Origin: Streptomyces sp. HUAS ZL42
GTDB lineage: Bacteria; Actinomycetota; Actinomycetes; Streptomycetales; Streptomycetaceae
Reading direction: 5' to 3'
Length of the DNA stretch: 64,000 bases
Assembly (NCBI RefSeq): GCF_040782645.1
Contig: NZ_CP160403.1
Span: 1,116,001 to 1,180,000 of the forward strand
Shown here piece after piece: positions 15,416-23,880 of this stretch. Within the stretch, counting starts at the first letter, position 1, and every line of letters starts with the position of its first letter. Both the position numbers and the translations under genes were made by a program. The notes under the pieces were generated by a model, which made no database searches, was not told where the DNA came from, and worked only from the letters and a program-made list of their open reading frames with translations.

Positions 15416-15445
15416 AGGCGCCCGGACCGTGTGGTCCGGGCGCCT
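15416..15445 (-). terminator. Intrinsic terminator of the DUF1996 gene
   Basis: Perfect 13-bp stem aggcgcccggacc / ggtccgggcgcct with a gtgt tetraloop, starting 24 bases beyond the DUF1996 stop codon on the minus strand. It also isolates the downstream acyltransferase promoter. Confidence 0.8.
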
Positions 15446-15468
15446 CGCGTCTGCTCTGCCCGAGGGCG

Positions 15469-17448
15469 TCACATGGTGCGCCGCCTGGTGCGGACGAGCA
15501 GCACGACGCCTCCGATCAGCAGGATCCCCCCGGCCGCCGCGGGCCACAGATTCGTGCCCGTTTCGGCCAAGTCTCCCTGGACCGCCTGCGGTTCGCTCTG
15601 GTCGCCGTTGCCGTCGGGGGCCTCCGCGGCAGCCGTGGTCCGGTCCTGCTGCGGGGCCACCGCGGCGGTGCCGACCTCCTCGTCCGAGCCGCCGCTCTGC
15701 GGCGCCGCCGCGGTCGAGCGGGCCGTGGGCGAGGAGTAGACCCGGGGCTGGTCGTTCTGGCCGGCCCCATTGGCCCCGTTGTCCCCGTTACCTCCGTTGT
15801 CCCCGTTGTCCGTCGGTTCGGTGGCCGGCGCGGTCGCCGGGGGCTCGGACCCCTGCTCGTCGCCGTTGCCCGTCGGCTCGTCCTGCGGAGCCTCGGTGCT
15901 CGGCGCCGGCTGCTGCGGCTCCTCCTCACCCGAGCCGGAGCCATCACCGGCTCCGGCACCGCAGTTCCGCCCGCCGTTGATGCAGTCGACCATCTCCTTC
16001 ATGAGGCCTTCGTCGAAGACGTTGATGAAGTCGCCGTGGTCCGTGACCGGCTTGTGCAGCTGCTCGGGGAAAGAGTCCACCGCGAACAGCGGAGTCGTAC
16101 GGCCGCCGTCGCCGAGGCTCGGCGCGTCGACGTCGTACACGATGCGCTGCACCAGCTGCGGAATCGCCTGGAACCCGTTCGAGCAGGTGCCGTCGGCGGC
16201 GGCGAACGCCACGTGGGTGCGGTGGTTGGCGCTGTCGATGTTCCGGCCGTCCCAGCAGCTCTGGAACTTGAAAGTGCGGACCACGTCGCTGCCCTGTGGG
16301 CAGAGCGGGTACTTGTCCTTCAGCTGCCGGTCCTCGAAACCGGTGCAGCTCCACGACGCGTTCGCGTTGGCGGGGCCGTTGACGAAGGCCTTGGCGTCGC
16401 CGGTGATGATGCGCAGCAGCCGCGGCATGGCCGTGACCTTGCTGCGCGGGTTGCCCACGAAGGTCAGGGTGACCTGCTTGGGCGTGACGATCTCACCGGC
16501 GTTGCCCTCGGTTCCGCCGCCCGGGGAGTTCGCGTCCTGTTCCTGGGTGCCGTTCTGCAGCCGCAGGACGGGCCAGTAATACGAGGACTTGTCGCCCTGG
16601 TCCACACAGCTCGTGTCGCCGTTGGCCAGGTCGTCGTCGCCGGCGAAGGCGTTGTTGGCCTGGTTGCCCACGTAGTCGTGGAAGTGGTGGGCTCCGTTGG
16701 AGACGCCCGGCGCGACGATCACGTTGTCCGAGTTGAACAGACCCTCGGCGTTGACTCCGCAGCTCGTGGTGAAGGTGCCGCGCGACGCGTCCGCCTGGGC
16801 CTGCGGGGTCTGCACATTGGGCTGGACCGAGGTGATGTCGGCGAAGTCCGCGGCGACGGGTCCGTTGCCGCCCTGACCCTGGTTCTGGCCGCCGTCCTGG
16901 TCCTGACCGTCGCCCTGGTTCTGGCCGTCCTGCACGTCGCCGCCCTGGTCCTGGCCGCCCTCCTGGCCGCCGTTCTGACCGTCACCCGCCCCGTCGTCCA
17001 CGGTGCGCAGGGTGCAGGCCGCGAGGGAGTCGAGCTCCTCCGGACGGTCGCCGGACCGGTCGATGGCGATCGCGATCCGTTCGATCGTCGCGGTCCGCTT
17101 CTCCTTCAGCGGGTTCATGACCGCGTTGTCGGCGAAGCCGCGGTCCTCCTGCACCGCCTGTGCGGAGTTCTTCAGTTGCTGGTAGGCCCCGGCGATCTGC
17201 TCGTCCAGAAGGGCGAGTTCCTTGTCGACGTCCGCTCGCGTCTCGTCCGGCACCGTCGTCAGCCGGCTGCCCACGTCGGGGCAGTCGATGGTGACGCGTG
17301 TGCCGTTGGGCAGTTGAGCCGAATCGTCTTCGGTGGCCGACGCGTAGACATTGGCCGCGACCAGTCCTCCGCCGCCGAGTATCAGCGCGAATGCGGCAAA
17401 GGTCGCGCGTCGTGCGCCTGTTGGGCGTCTGCGCCTGTTCTGTCCCAA
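15469..17448 (-). CDS. DUF1996-domain cell-wall-anchored protein with LAETG sorting signal
   Basis: 659 residues. An N-terminal signal/anchor segment ([20 protein letters not shown]) is followed by a helical region (residues ~60-140), a Gly/Gln/Asp-rich linker, and a DUF1996 domain (residues ~200-490) with [60 protein letters not shown] and [10 protein letters not shown] long acidic Pro/Thr/Gly linker leads to the C-terminal [10 protein letters not shown] motif, a hydrophobic helix and RTRRRTM. LAxTG is the class E sortase signal of Streptomyces. DUF1996 is best known from secreted fungal proteins; its function is unknown. Confidence 0.88.
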   Translation of the reverse strand: MGQNRRRRPTGARRATFAAFALILGGGGLVAANVYASATEDDSAQLPNGTRVTIDCPDVGSRLTTVPDETRADVDKELALLDEQIAGAYQQLKNSAQAVQEDRGFADNAVMNPLKEKRTATIERIAIAIDRSGDRPEELDSLAACTLRTVDDGAGDGQNGGQEGGQDQGGDVQDGQNQGDGQDQDGGQNQGQGGNGPVAADFADITSVQPNVQTPQAQADASRGTFTTSCGVNAEGLFNSDNVIVAPGVSNGAHHFHDYVGNQANNAFAGDDDLANGDTSCVDQGDKSSYYWPVLRLQNGTQEQDANSPGGGTEGNAGEIVTPKQVTLTFVGNPRSKVTAMPRLLRIITGDAKAFVNGPANANASWSCTGFEDRQLKDKYPLCPQGSDVVRTFKFQSCWDGRNIDSANHRTHVAFAAADGTCSNGFQAIPQLVQRIVYDVDAPSLGDGGRTTPLFAVDSFPEQLHKPVTDHGDFINVFDEGLMKEMVDCINGGRNCGAGAGDGSGSGEEEPQQPAPSTEAPQDEPTGNGDEQGSEPPATAPATEPTDNGDNGGNGDNGANGAGQNDQPRVYSSPTARSTAAAPQSGGSDEEVGTAAVAPQQDRTTAAAEAPDGNGDQSEPQAVQGDLAETGTNLWPAAAGGILLIGGVVLLVRTRRRTM

Positions 17449-17596
17449 GGAGTACTCCTACGCATCGTGGGCGAGCCCGGACATGGCAACCCCCAGGCCC
17501 AATACGGACCGGGGCCACCCCGTGTTCAAACGCCTCACGGATTCATAGGAACCTCTAAGCAAGCGGTTAACCCCATGGGTCTCCGAAAAGGCCGGA

Positions 17597-18109
17597 TCAG
17601 CCCTCCAGTTCGTCGGCCAGGAGGTCCATGAGCAGCCCGTCGTGCCAGGTCCCGTCGGGTCCGCGTTCGTACTGCCGCATGATCCCGACAGGCCGGAAAC
17701 CGACCTTTCTGTAGCAGCGGATCGCCGCTGTGTTGTCGGCCGCCGGGTCGATGACCAGGCGGTGGAAGCCCCGGTCGTGGACGAGGTGCCGGGCGAGGGT
17801 GCGGACGGCGTCGGTGCCGAGCCCCGCGCCGTGCGTCGCGGGGTCGAGGAAGATGTCGATGCCGGCGTGGTGGTATTCGGGGTCCGTCTCGGCGTACCAC
17901 TGGATCATTCCGACGACGCGGCCCTCATGACGTACGGTCAGGCAGTGGGTGTCGGGGTCATCGAGTTCGGCGGCCAGGTCGGCCGCCGGGTCGGGACCGC
18001 CCCGCCAGCGCGCGAGGACCTCGGGCGTGGCTCGGATGGCTGCCAGCGCGGGGATGTCCTCGGGGCGGGCGGGGCGGAGGTCGACCTGGGATCCGTGCAG
18101 TTCGGTCAC
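17597..18109 (-). CDS. GNAT N-acetyltransferase (AAC(6')-like)
   Basis: 170 residues covering one GNAT fold: VDLRPARPEDIPALAAIRA, VVGMIQWYAETDPEYHHAGI, acetyl-CoA loop LDPATHGAGLGTDAVRTLA, then RLVIDPAADNTAAIRCYRKV and GFRPVGIMRQYERGPDG. The block 'D.FL.p..hG.GlGtdavr.la.....' and the Cys-Tyr-x-K-x-GF ending are those of the AAC(6')-I aminoglycoside acetyltransferase branch, but many Streptomyces relatives have no resistance role. Substrate therefore undetermined. Confidence 0.88.
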   Translation of the reverse strand: MTELHGSQVDLRPARPEDIPALAAIRATPEVLARWRGGPDPAADLAAELDDPDTHCLTVRHEGRVVGMIQWYAETDPEYHHAGIDIFLDPATHGAGLGTDAVRTLARHLVHDRGFHRLVIDPAADNTAAIRCYRKVGFRPVGIMRQYERGPDGTWHDGLLMDLLADELEG

Positions 18110-18134
18110 GTCGAAGACGATATGCCCCGGGACG

Positions 18135-19328
18135 TCACCGGTCGCCGTCCAGGAGGGCGCAGACGAAGTTCTCCTGGATGGTGCGCAGCCGTCTCAACTG
18201 CTCGGGGGCGACGGACTGGTTGATCTGGCTGGTCGTGGAGAACGTCAGTGAGCGGCGGCCGTCGGGAGTCGCGGCGATCAGCTGGGTGTAGCCGGGGAAG
18301 TTTCCGGTGTGGCCCAGCACCACGCCGCATCGTGTCTTGTAGCGGAAGATCGCCAGCCCGGCGGAGTTGCGGCCCGGGCCCGCGGGTTGGGACGCTCCGG
18401 CGATCCACCGCCGCTGCTCCCGGACGACGCCCCGGCCGTAGAGCGCTCCCCCGGCGTAGCCGCGGATGAAGCGGGTCAGGTCGTTCGGAGTGGAGACGAT
18501 GCCGCCCGATGCCCAAACACCCGAGGCACTGAGGATCTCGCTGACGTCCTCGGGCGGCGGGGGCGGTGTCACGTCGTAACCGTGCAGGTAGGGCTCGGGC
18601 ATCCGGTAGCCCTGCGGGAGGCTGGTGCGCCGCAGGTCCAGGGGGCGGTAGACCAGTCGGTGCAGCAGTTCCTCGTACGTGGTGCGGGTGGCGGCTTCAG
18701 CCATCAGCGCCACGGCGATGTTGTCGGAGTTGGAGTAGTGGTACCGGCTGCCCGGCCGGAACCGCAGGGGCTCGTCGGCCACGTAGTCGAGCAGGCGCCG
18801 GGAGTCGAAGTGGTGCCGGGGGTCGGCGGCGATGATCGCGCGGAACTCCGGGGCCTCCGAGTAGTCGGGCAGGCCGCTGGTGTGGTTCAGCAGCTGGCGC
18901 AGCGTCACGGCGCCCCAGGCCCGGGGCAGGCGCGGCAGCCGTTTGCGCAGGGTGTCGTCGAGGTTCAGGGCGTGCCGGTCCACCAGCCTCAGGGCCACCG
19001 CCCCGCTGAAGGCCTTGGCAGTGCTGGCGATGCGCATGTGGTCGTCCGGCCGGGGGCGGCGGCCCGTGGCGAGGTCCGCGACGCCGGCGCGCAGCACCCG
19101 CGTGTCGTTCCCCCGCCGTAGTACGGCGATGATCCCGGGCGGACCGCCGGGGCTGCGCACGAAGTCCTCGATCTGCCGCTGCAGGGTGCGGTCGGCGCCC
19201 GGTCCGGGCGTGGCGGCTGTGCTTACGGCGGCGGGGGCCAGCGCGGCGAGACTGACCGCGATCACGGAGGCCGCTCGGAGACGGGGCCGGAGGGCGGCGC
19301 TGCGGTGCGGTGCGGTGCGAAGAGGCAT
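18135..19328 (-). CDS. Secreted serine hydrolase (beta-lactamase class C / D-alanyl-D-alanine carboxypeptidase family)
   Basis: 397 residues from MPLRTAPHRSAALRPRLRAA. An N-terminal export signal (SVIAVSLAALAPAAVSTAA) precedes the penicillin-binding-like domain: SxxK in RIASTAKAFSGAVALRLVD, LLNHTSGLPDY, the YxN motif in YHYSNSDNIAVALMAEA, and HTGNFPGYTQLIAATPDGRR as the third motif. All catalytic elements are present. It probably trims peptidoglycan peptides or acts as an esterase outside the cell. Divergent from the methyltransferase operon. Confidence 0.9.
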   Translation of the reverse strand: MPLRTAPHRSAALRPRLRAASVIAVSLAALAPAAVSTAATPGPGADRTLQRQIEDFVRSPGGPPGIIAVLRRGNDTRVLRAGVADLATGRRPRPDDHMRIASTAKAFSGAVALRLVDRHALNLDDTLRKRLPRLPRAWGAVTLRQLLNHTSGLPDYSEAPEFRAIIAADPRHHFDSRRLLDYVADEPLRFRPGSRYHYSNSDNIAVALMAEAATRTTYEELLHRLVYRPLDLRRTSLPQGYRMPEPYLHGYDVTPPPPPEDVSEILSASGVWASGGIVSTPNDLTRFIRGYAGGALYGRGVVREQRRWIAGASQPAGPGRNSAGLAIFRYKTRCGVVLGHTGNFPGYTQLIAATPDGRRSLTFSTTSQINQSVAPEQLRRLRTIQENFVCALLDGDR

Positions 19329-19543
19329 CGGGACTCCTGGGGTGGGCGGTGCTGCAGGCCCAGCTTCTCCGTCCGTGAATGCCGGGAGCCTTTCGCAGTG
19401 CTGCAAACGGTCCAATGGGGCGTGTCGATCCATCTGCTGTATGCGAGACGTGTGGGTCCACGCTTCAAGGGCACTCAGTGTGACGACAGGGACAGAGACG
19501 CATCAGTCCTGTCCATGACCATCACCGTCCGCTGGAGATCCGC

Positions 19544-20227
19544 ATGACGGCGGAAACGCTGGTGCCTGCCCCGCCCGCACCCTTGCTGACGCCCCCGGGC
19601 GTGTACATCCCCCAGTGGGACACGGAGCTGCTGACGCGGGCCCTGTACCGGGAAGAGATCAGTCCCTCGACCGCTGTGCTGGATCTCGGGACCGGCAGTG
19701 GCGCGATCGCTCTGCAGGCCGCCCGTCTGGGCGCCCGGGTGACTGCCGTCGACATCTCCTGGCTGGCGGTGCTGACCACACGCGTCAACGCGCTGCTGGC
19801 CGGTCACAGGATCCGTGTGCGGCACGGGGACCTCACGACCGCCGTCGCGGGTGACTCGTACGACCTGGTGGTCAGCAATCCGCCGTACGTGCCCGCCCCC
19901 GCCGCGCGGCTGCCGCATCGCGGCCGGGCCCGCGCCTGGGACGCGGGACGCGACGGCCGCACGTTCGTGGACCGGATCTGCGACGCGGCCCCCAGGCTGC
20001 TGCGTTCTCACGGAGCGCTGCTGATCGTGCACTCCGGGCTGTGCGGCACCGGTGCCACGCTGCGGCGTCTGGCCGATGCCGGGCTGCGGGCCGAGGTGGT
20101 CGACCGTGCCGTCGTGCCGTACGGCCCTGTGCTCCGCTCGCGGCAGTCGTGGCTCGTCCGGGTGGGGCTGGCGGACGAGGGCGAGAGCCGGGAGGAACTG
20201 GTGGTCATCCGTGCCGAGCAATCCTGA
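19544..20227 (+). CDS. HemK/PrmC-like class I methyltransferase
   Basis: 227 residues; GGAGATCC lies just before the ATG. SAM motif I is AVLDLGTGSGAIALQAARLG, motif II acidic loop is VTAVDISWLAVL, and the NPPY motif (LVVSNPPYVPAP) marks the group that methylates planar nitrogens such as glutamine amides or adenine. The N-terminal substrate domain of true PrmC is missing. First gene of a four-gene operon with CDGSH, iron-enzyme and SDR genes, with a 17-base overlap into the CDGSH gene, so it may modify a protein or metabolite of that pathway rather than release factors. Confidence 0.87.
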   Translation: MTAETLVPAPPAPLLTPPGVYIPQWDTELLTRALYREEISPSTAVLDLGTGSGAIALQAARLGARVTAVDISWLAVLTTRVNALLAGHRIRVRHGDLTTAVAGDSYDLVVSNPPYVPAPAARLPHRGRARAWDAGRDGRTFVDRICDAAPRLLRSHGALLIVHSGLCGTGATLRRLADAGLRAEVVDRAVVPYGPVLRSRQSWLVRVGLADEGESREELVVIRAEQS

Positions 20228-20426
20228 GCGTCCGCGACGCGTCACGGTCGACCCCGCCGGGCCGCTGCTCGTGGAAGGCCCCGTCGAGGTCATGTGCCCC
20301 GACGGCACCGTCGCCACCTCACGGCGCTTCATGGTCGCGATCTGCACGTGCCGTCGCAGCCGCATCCCTCCCTGGTGCGACACCAGCCACCGCCGTCGCG
20401 TCAAACCCGACGAGGAGACGCCATGA
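20211..20426 (+). CDS. CDGSH-type iron-sulfur protein
   Basis: 71 residues from a GTG start; the frame overlaps the methyltransferase by 17 bases. The cluster motif is ICTCRRSRIPPWCDTSH, i.e. C-x-C-x(8)-C-x(2)-H, the three-Cys one-His ligand set of CDGSH proteins that holds a labile 2Fe-2S centre. Preceding beta strands (RVTVDPAGPLLVEGPVEVMC) match bacterial short CDGSH proteins. Its stop overlaps the next ATG (ATGA). Likely electron or cluster donor to the iron enzyme encoded next. Confidence 0.88.
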   Translation: MPSNPERPRRVTVDPAGPLLVEGPVEVMCPDGTVATSRRFMVAICTCRRSRIPPWCDTSHRRRVKPDEETP

Positions 20427-21424
20427 CGAGCCCACAACTCCCCACTCCGCGCGGCGAGTTGTCCGCCACCGTCGTCTCGGCTCTCCGCGGCGGAGAGCCG
20501 CCTCCCCCACTTCCGCACGCCCTCGATCCGTACGGGGAGGACGTCCAGCTCGCCCTGTACCTCCTCTACGAGCTCCACTACCAGGGCTTCGAAGGCGTCG
20601 ACGACGACCTTGAGTGGGACCCCGGCCTGCTGGCGTTCCGTCGCCCTCTGGAGCAGCGGTTTCTCGCCGCATTGCGTTCGGACGCACCGTCGCACACCGA
20701 TGCCGAACAGGCGCTGGCCGCGCTGCTGGTGGAGCCCGTCGGGCATGACGACACCAGCGTCAGCCACCACCTCCAGCGCGAGGGCGAGTTGTGGCAGCTC
20801 AGGGAGTACGCCGCGATCCGCTCCCTCTACCACCTCAAGGAGGCGGACCCGCACGCCTGGGTCGTCCCCCGGCTGCGCGGACGGGCCAAGGCGGCCATGA
20901 CGGCGATCGAGTTCGACGAATTCGGCGCCGGACACGCCGACGAGATCCACGCCCGGCTCTTCGCCGACCTGATGCGCGACCTCGGCCTGGAATCGGCCTA
21001 CGGCCACTACCTGGACGCTGCGCCCGCCGAGGCGCTGGCCACCGTCAACCTCATGTCGCTGTTCGGTCTTCACCGGGCCCTGCGCGGCGCGCTGGTCGGG
21101 CACTTCGCGACCGTGGAGGTGACCTCGTCGCCGGGCTCCCGCCGGCTGGCGGCGGCACTGCGACGGGTCGGCGCGGGAGCGGCCGCGCAGCGGTTCTACG
21201 ACGAGCACGTGGCGGCGGACGCCGTCCATGAGCAGGTCGTACGCCGTGACGTGGTCGGCGGACTCCTGGCGGACGAGCCGCACCTGGAAGCCGACATCGC
21301 CTTCGGCGTGCACGCCACCGGCTTCCTCGAGGACCGGCTCGGCGCCCGTCTCCTGAAGGCCTGGCGGCAACAGCGAAGCGCCCTGCGCGTCCCCCTGCCA
21401 GACGAAGGAGACAAGCCCCCATGA
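20423..21424 (+). CDS. Haem-oxygenase-like iron-containing redox enzyme (HDO superfamily)
   Basis: 333 residues from ATG in an ATGA overlap. Helical throughout, with the heme-oxygenase-like diiron/iron oxidase pattern: ELHYQGFEGV near the N-terminus, TAIEFDEFGAGHADEIHARL (E...H.E ligands), and FYDEHVAADAVHEQVVRRDV (D/E-H..D..H) towards the C-terminus. Known members oxidise or cleave amino acids and fatty acids (for example UndA, BesC and SznF). The substrate here is unknown. Between CDGSH and SDR genes, with overlaps on both sides. Confidence 0.87.
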   Translation: MTSPQLPTPRGELSATVVSALRGGEPPPPLPHALDPYGEDVQLALYLLYELHYQGFEGVDDDLEWDPGLLAFRRPLEQRFLAALRSDAPSHTDAEQALAALLVEPVGHDDTSVSHHLQREGELWQLREYAAIRSLYHLKEADPHAWVVPRLRGRAKAAMTAIEFDEFGAGHADEIHARLFADLMRDLGLESAYGHYLDAAPAEALATVNLMSLFGLHRALRGALVGHFATVEVTSSPGSRRLAAALRRVGAGAAAQRFYDEHVAADAVHEQVVRRDVVGGLLADEPHLEADIAFGVHATGFLEDRLGARLLKAWRQQRSALRVPLPDEGDKPP

Positions 21425-22293
21425 CCGAGGACCCCACACGCAAGCACCCCCGCCCCGACTTCCCCGCCCAGGAGCAGGAACACCCGGGCTGGACCGGCCC
21501 CATGGACCCGCCGCCCGACCACGGCGAGGACTCCTACGAAGGCAGCGGACTCCTGCAGGACCGCAAGGCGGTGGTGACGGGCGGCGACTCCGGCATCGGC
21601 CGGGCCGTGGCACTCGCCTTCGCACGCGAAGGTGCCGACGTCGTGTTCACCCACCTGGCGGAGGAGAGCGCCGAAGCCGCCGAAACCACCCGCCTCGTCG
21701 AGGACGCGGGCCGCAAGGCCGTCGCCGTGGCCTGCGACATCCGCGAGGAGGAGCAGTGCCGCCGCCTGGTGGAGCGTGCAGTCGCCGAGTTCGGGCGGAT
21801 CGACATCCTGGTCAACAACGCCGCGTACCAGATGTCGCAGCCGGACGGCATCGGGGCCATCACCACGGAGCAGTTCGACCGTGTGGTACGGACGAACCTC
21901 TACGGCATGTTCTGGCTGTGCAGGATGGCCCTGCCGCACATTCCGGCGGGCGGCTCGATCATCAACTCCACGTCCGTGCAGGCGTACAAGCCCAGCCCGC
22001 ACCTGCTGGACTACGCGATGACCAAGGGAGCCATCGTGACCTTCACCCAGGGGCTCGCGAAGATGCTGGCCGGTGAGGGCATTCGCGTCAACGCCGTGGC
22101 TCCGGGGCCGGTGTGGACGCCGCTGATTCCGGCGACGATGCCCGACACCGTCGAGTTCGGCAAGCAGGCCCCACTCGGCCGGCCCGCTCAGCCCGCCGAA
22201 ATGGCGCCCGCGTACGTCTTCCTCGCCTCACCGCGGGCGAGCTTCATCACCGCGGAGATCCTCAACGCCACCGGCGGCACACCGCTGCCCTGA
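21421..22293 (+). CDS. Short-chain dehydrogenase/reductase (YghA/GspB-like)
   Basis: 290 residues. The N-terminus TEDPTRKHPRPDFPAQEQEH with DPPPDHGEDSYEGSGLL is the long lead typical of the YghA/general-stress SDR group. Then the NAD(P) loop VVTGGDSGIGRAVALAFARE, ILVNNAAYQ, active-site Ser in GGSIINSTSVQAYKPSP and the Y-x3-K catalytic pair in LDYAMTKGAIV. Cytosolic tetramer expected. Last gene of the CDGSH operon, overlapping the iron enzyme by ATGA. Confidence 0.92.
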   Translation: MTEDPTRKHPRPDFPAQEQEHPGWTGPMDPPPDHGEDSYEGSGLLQDRKAVVTGGDSGIGRAVALAFAREGADVVFTHLAEESAEAAETTRLVEDAGRKAVAVACDIREEEQCRRLVERAVAEFGRIDILVNNAAYQMSQPDGIGAITTEQFDRVVRTNLYGMFWLCRMALPHIPAGGSIINSTSVQAYKPSPHLLDYAMTKGAIVTFTQGLAKMLAGEGIRVNAVAPGPVWTPLIPATMPDTVEFGKQAPLGRPAQPAEMAPAYVFLASPRASFITAEILNATGGTPLP

Positions 22294-22336
22294 GGACACG
22301 GCGTCATCCGGTGACTCTCCGCCACGCCGGAACACG

Positions 22337-22468
22337 CTAGGCCCGGCGCCCATGGGCGGTGTCCGACGCGCCGCCGAACAGCCGGGCGAGCGCCCGGAAC
22401 GGCAGCGTCACCACGGCCGCGAGCGTGCTGCCGATGGCGCGCAGCACATCGCCGATCGCGCGCAACAT
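22337..22468 (-). CDS. LPFR-motif small protein
   Basis: 43 residues: MLRAIGDVLRAIGSTLAAVV followed by TLPFRALARLFGGASDTAH. The ATG is preceded by an ideal AGGAGGG. This short amphipathic, membrane-active-looking protein with the LPFR motif is widespread in Streptomyces; function unknown. It lies convergent to the SDR gene and divergent from the CsbD gene. Confidence 0.8.
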   Translation of the reverse strand: MLRAIGDVLRAIGSTLAAVVTLPFRALARLFGGASDTAHGRRA

Positions 22469-22667
22469 GGAAACCCTCCTGAAGCTTCGTCTCGGTGTCG
22501 TGGGCACCCGAGTACCCGGCGGACCGCGAGCACGCCGTGGCGCGCGGGTGTATCGCGGCACAGCGGTTGTCCGACACACTGATTACGCAGCGTCACGCTC
22601 CAGCGCGCGGTGGCGATCCCCTCCCCTTACGTTGGGCGGGCAAGCGACCTCACCCCAAGGAGGAGCC

Positions 22668-22859
22668 ATGGCCCGCAGAGGCGGCACCGACAAGGCGAAG
22701 GGCAAAGCCAAGGAGATGACCGGAAAGGTCACCGGCGACCGCGAGATGGAGGTCGAGGGCCGCCTCGACCAGGCACGCGGGGAAGCCAAGAAGGTCCAGG
22801 ACAAGGCCCGCGAAGCCGTCCGGGAGACCGGGCGCTCCACCAAGCGCGGCCGCAGCTGA
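22668..22859 (+). CDS. CsbD-family stress protein
   Basis: 63 residues from MARRGGTDKAKGKAKEMTGK, with AAGGAGGAG directly upstream. The sequence keeps the CsbD pattern of repeated 'kGK.ke..Gk..gd......G..dq..G..kk', giving a highly charged, helical, unstructured-prone protein induced by general stress in many bacteria. Followed by a very strong terminator hairpin. Confidence 0.9.
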   Translation: MARRGGTDKAKGKAKEMTGKVTGDREMEVEGRLDQARGEAKKVQDKAREAVRETGRSTKRGRS

Positions 22860-22870
22860 GCATGCGCGAT

Positions 22871-22902
22871 GAGGGGGTTCCCGCGGGTGCGGGAACCCCC
22901 TC
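22871..22902 (+). terminator. Intrinsic terminator after the CsbD gene
   Basis: Perfect 14-bp stem gagggggttcccgc / gcgggaaccccctc with a gggt loop, 11 bases after the CsbD stop. It separates CsbD from the coiled-coil gene. Confidence 0.88.
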
Positions 22903-22928
22903 GCTCGTCATTCCGTCTCCAGGGGGTG

Positions 22929-23834
22929 CTGGTGGACCTGGACACCGTCGCCGACGAGCTGTACGGGCTGCGACCGGAGCAGTTCACCGCCGCCCGCGGC
23001 GAGCGCGCCGTGGCCGCCCTCGCGGCCGGAGACCGAACGCTCGCCGGGCAGATCAGCCGTCTGCGCCGCCCCAGCCTGGCCGCCTGGGCCAGCAATCTGC
23101 TGGTGCGCAGACAGCCCGACCAGGTCCAGCCCCTCGTCGAACTGGGTGAGGCCCTGAGGCAGGCCCATCGCGACCTGGACGGCGAGCAGCTGCGCGAACT
23201 CGTGCACCAGCAGCGGCTGCTGATCGGTGCCCTGTCCCGGCAGGCGGCACAGCTGGCCGCCGAGGCCGGGCATCCCATCGGCGCGGATGCCCGGCGCGAG
23301 GTGCAGGACACGCTGCAGGCGGTACTCGGCGATCCCGACGCGGCCCGGCAGTGGGCCTCCGGCCGGCTCACCAAGGCCCTCACTCCGGCCGTCGGCTTCC
23401 CGGCCACCACCGCGAAGGCTCCGCCGCCACCGGCCGGCCCGGCGGCGCGCCCGGCGAAGGCTCCTCCGTCGCGGCGGCGCGAGGAGTCGGCCGCGTCCGC
23501 CGCGGAACAACGGCGGCGCCGGCAGCTCGACGAGGCCCACCGGTCCGCGGACGAAGCCGACCGCGATCTGAGGGCGCGCGAGGCGGAGGCGGAGGAGGCC
23601 ACTCGGCAGGCGCAGGACGCCAAGGAGCGCAGGGACACGCTGGAGGAGCGCGTCAGCGCCCTGGCACAGGAGCTCGAACGGGTCGAGGAGGAGCTCGGGC
23701 AGGCCCGCACGGACGAGCGCGCGGCACGTGAGAAGGTGCGTGACGGCGACCGCCGGGTCCGCGAGGCACGACGCCGGGCCAGGACCGCCGCCACGCGCCT
23801 GGAACGCCTGACCGCCCACGACCAGGGCGCATGA
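22929..23834 (+). CDS. Coiled-coil protein of unknown function
   Basis: About 301 residues from GTG 22929 (or GTG 22935); an upstream start would fall inside the terminator hairpin and is rejected. The conserved head is VDLDTVADELYGLRPEQFTA followed by RTLAGQISRLRRPSLAAWAS, a family widespread in actinobacteria. A Pro/Ala hinge (residues ~165-190) leads to ~110 residues of charged heptads (RREESAASAAEQRRRRQLDE, RDTLEERVSALAQELERVEE), a long coiled coil. Cytoplasmic, probably structural or DNA-associated; no function assigned. Confidence 0.8.
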   Translation: MVDLDTVADELYGLRPEQFTAARGERAVAALAAGDRTLAGQISRLRRPSLAAWASNLLVRRQPDQVQPLVELGEALRQAHRDLDGEQLRELVHQQRLLIGALSRQAAQLAAEAGHPIGADARREVQDTLQAVLGDPDAARQWASGRLTKALTPAVGFPATTAKAPPPPAGPAARPAKAPPSRRREESAASAAEQRRRRQLDEAHRSADEADRDLRAREAEAEEATRQAQDAKERRDTLEERVSALAQELERVEEELGQARTDERAAREKVRDGDRRVREARRRARTAATRLERLTAHDQGA

Positions 23835-23880
23835 GCGACGGGCGCGGACTGAGCCGCCGGGACCGGGGAACTCGGCCGGC

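Noticed and set aside
13969..17631. 1220-codon plus-strand ORF
   Set aside because: Runs antisense through the acyltransferase and DUF1996 genes; low-complexity shadow.
17597..18109. Aminoglycoside resistance gene
   Set aside because: The GNAT resembles the AAC(6') branch, but similarity by eye cannot establish resistance; kept as a generic acetyltransferase.
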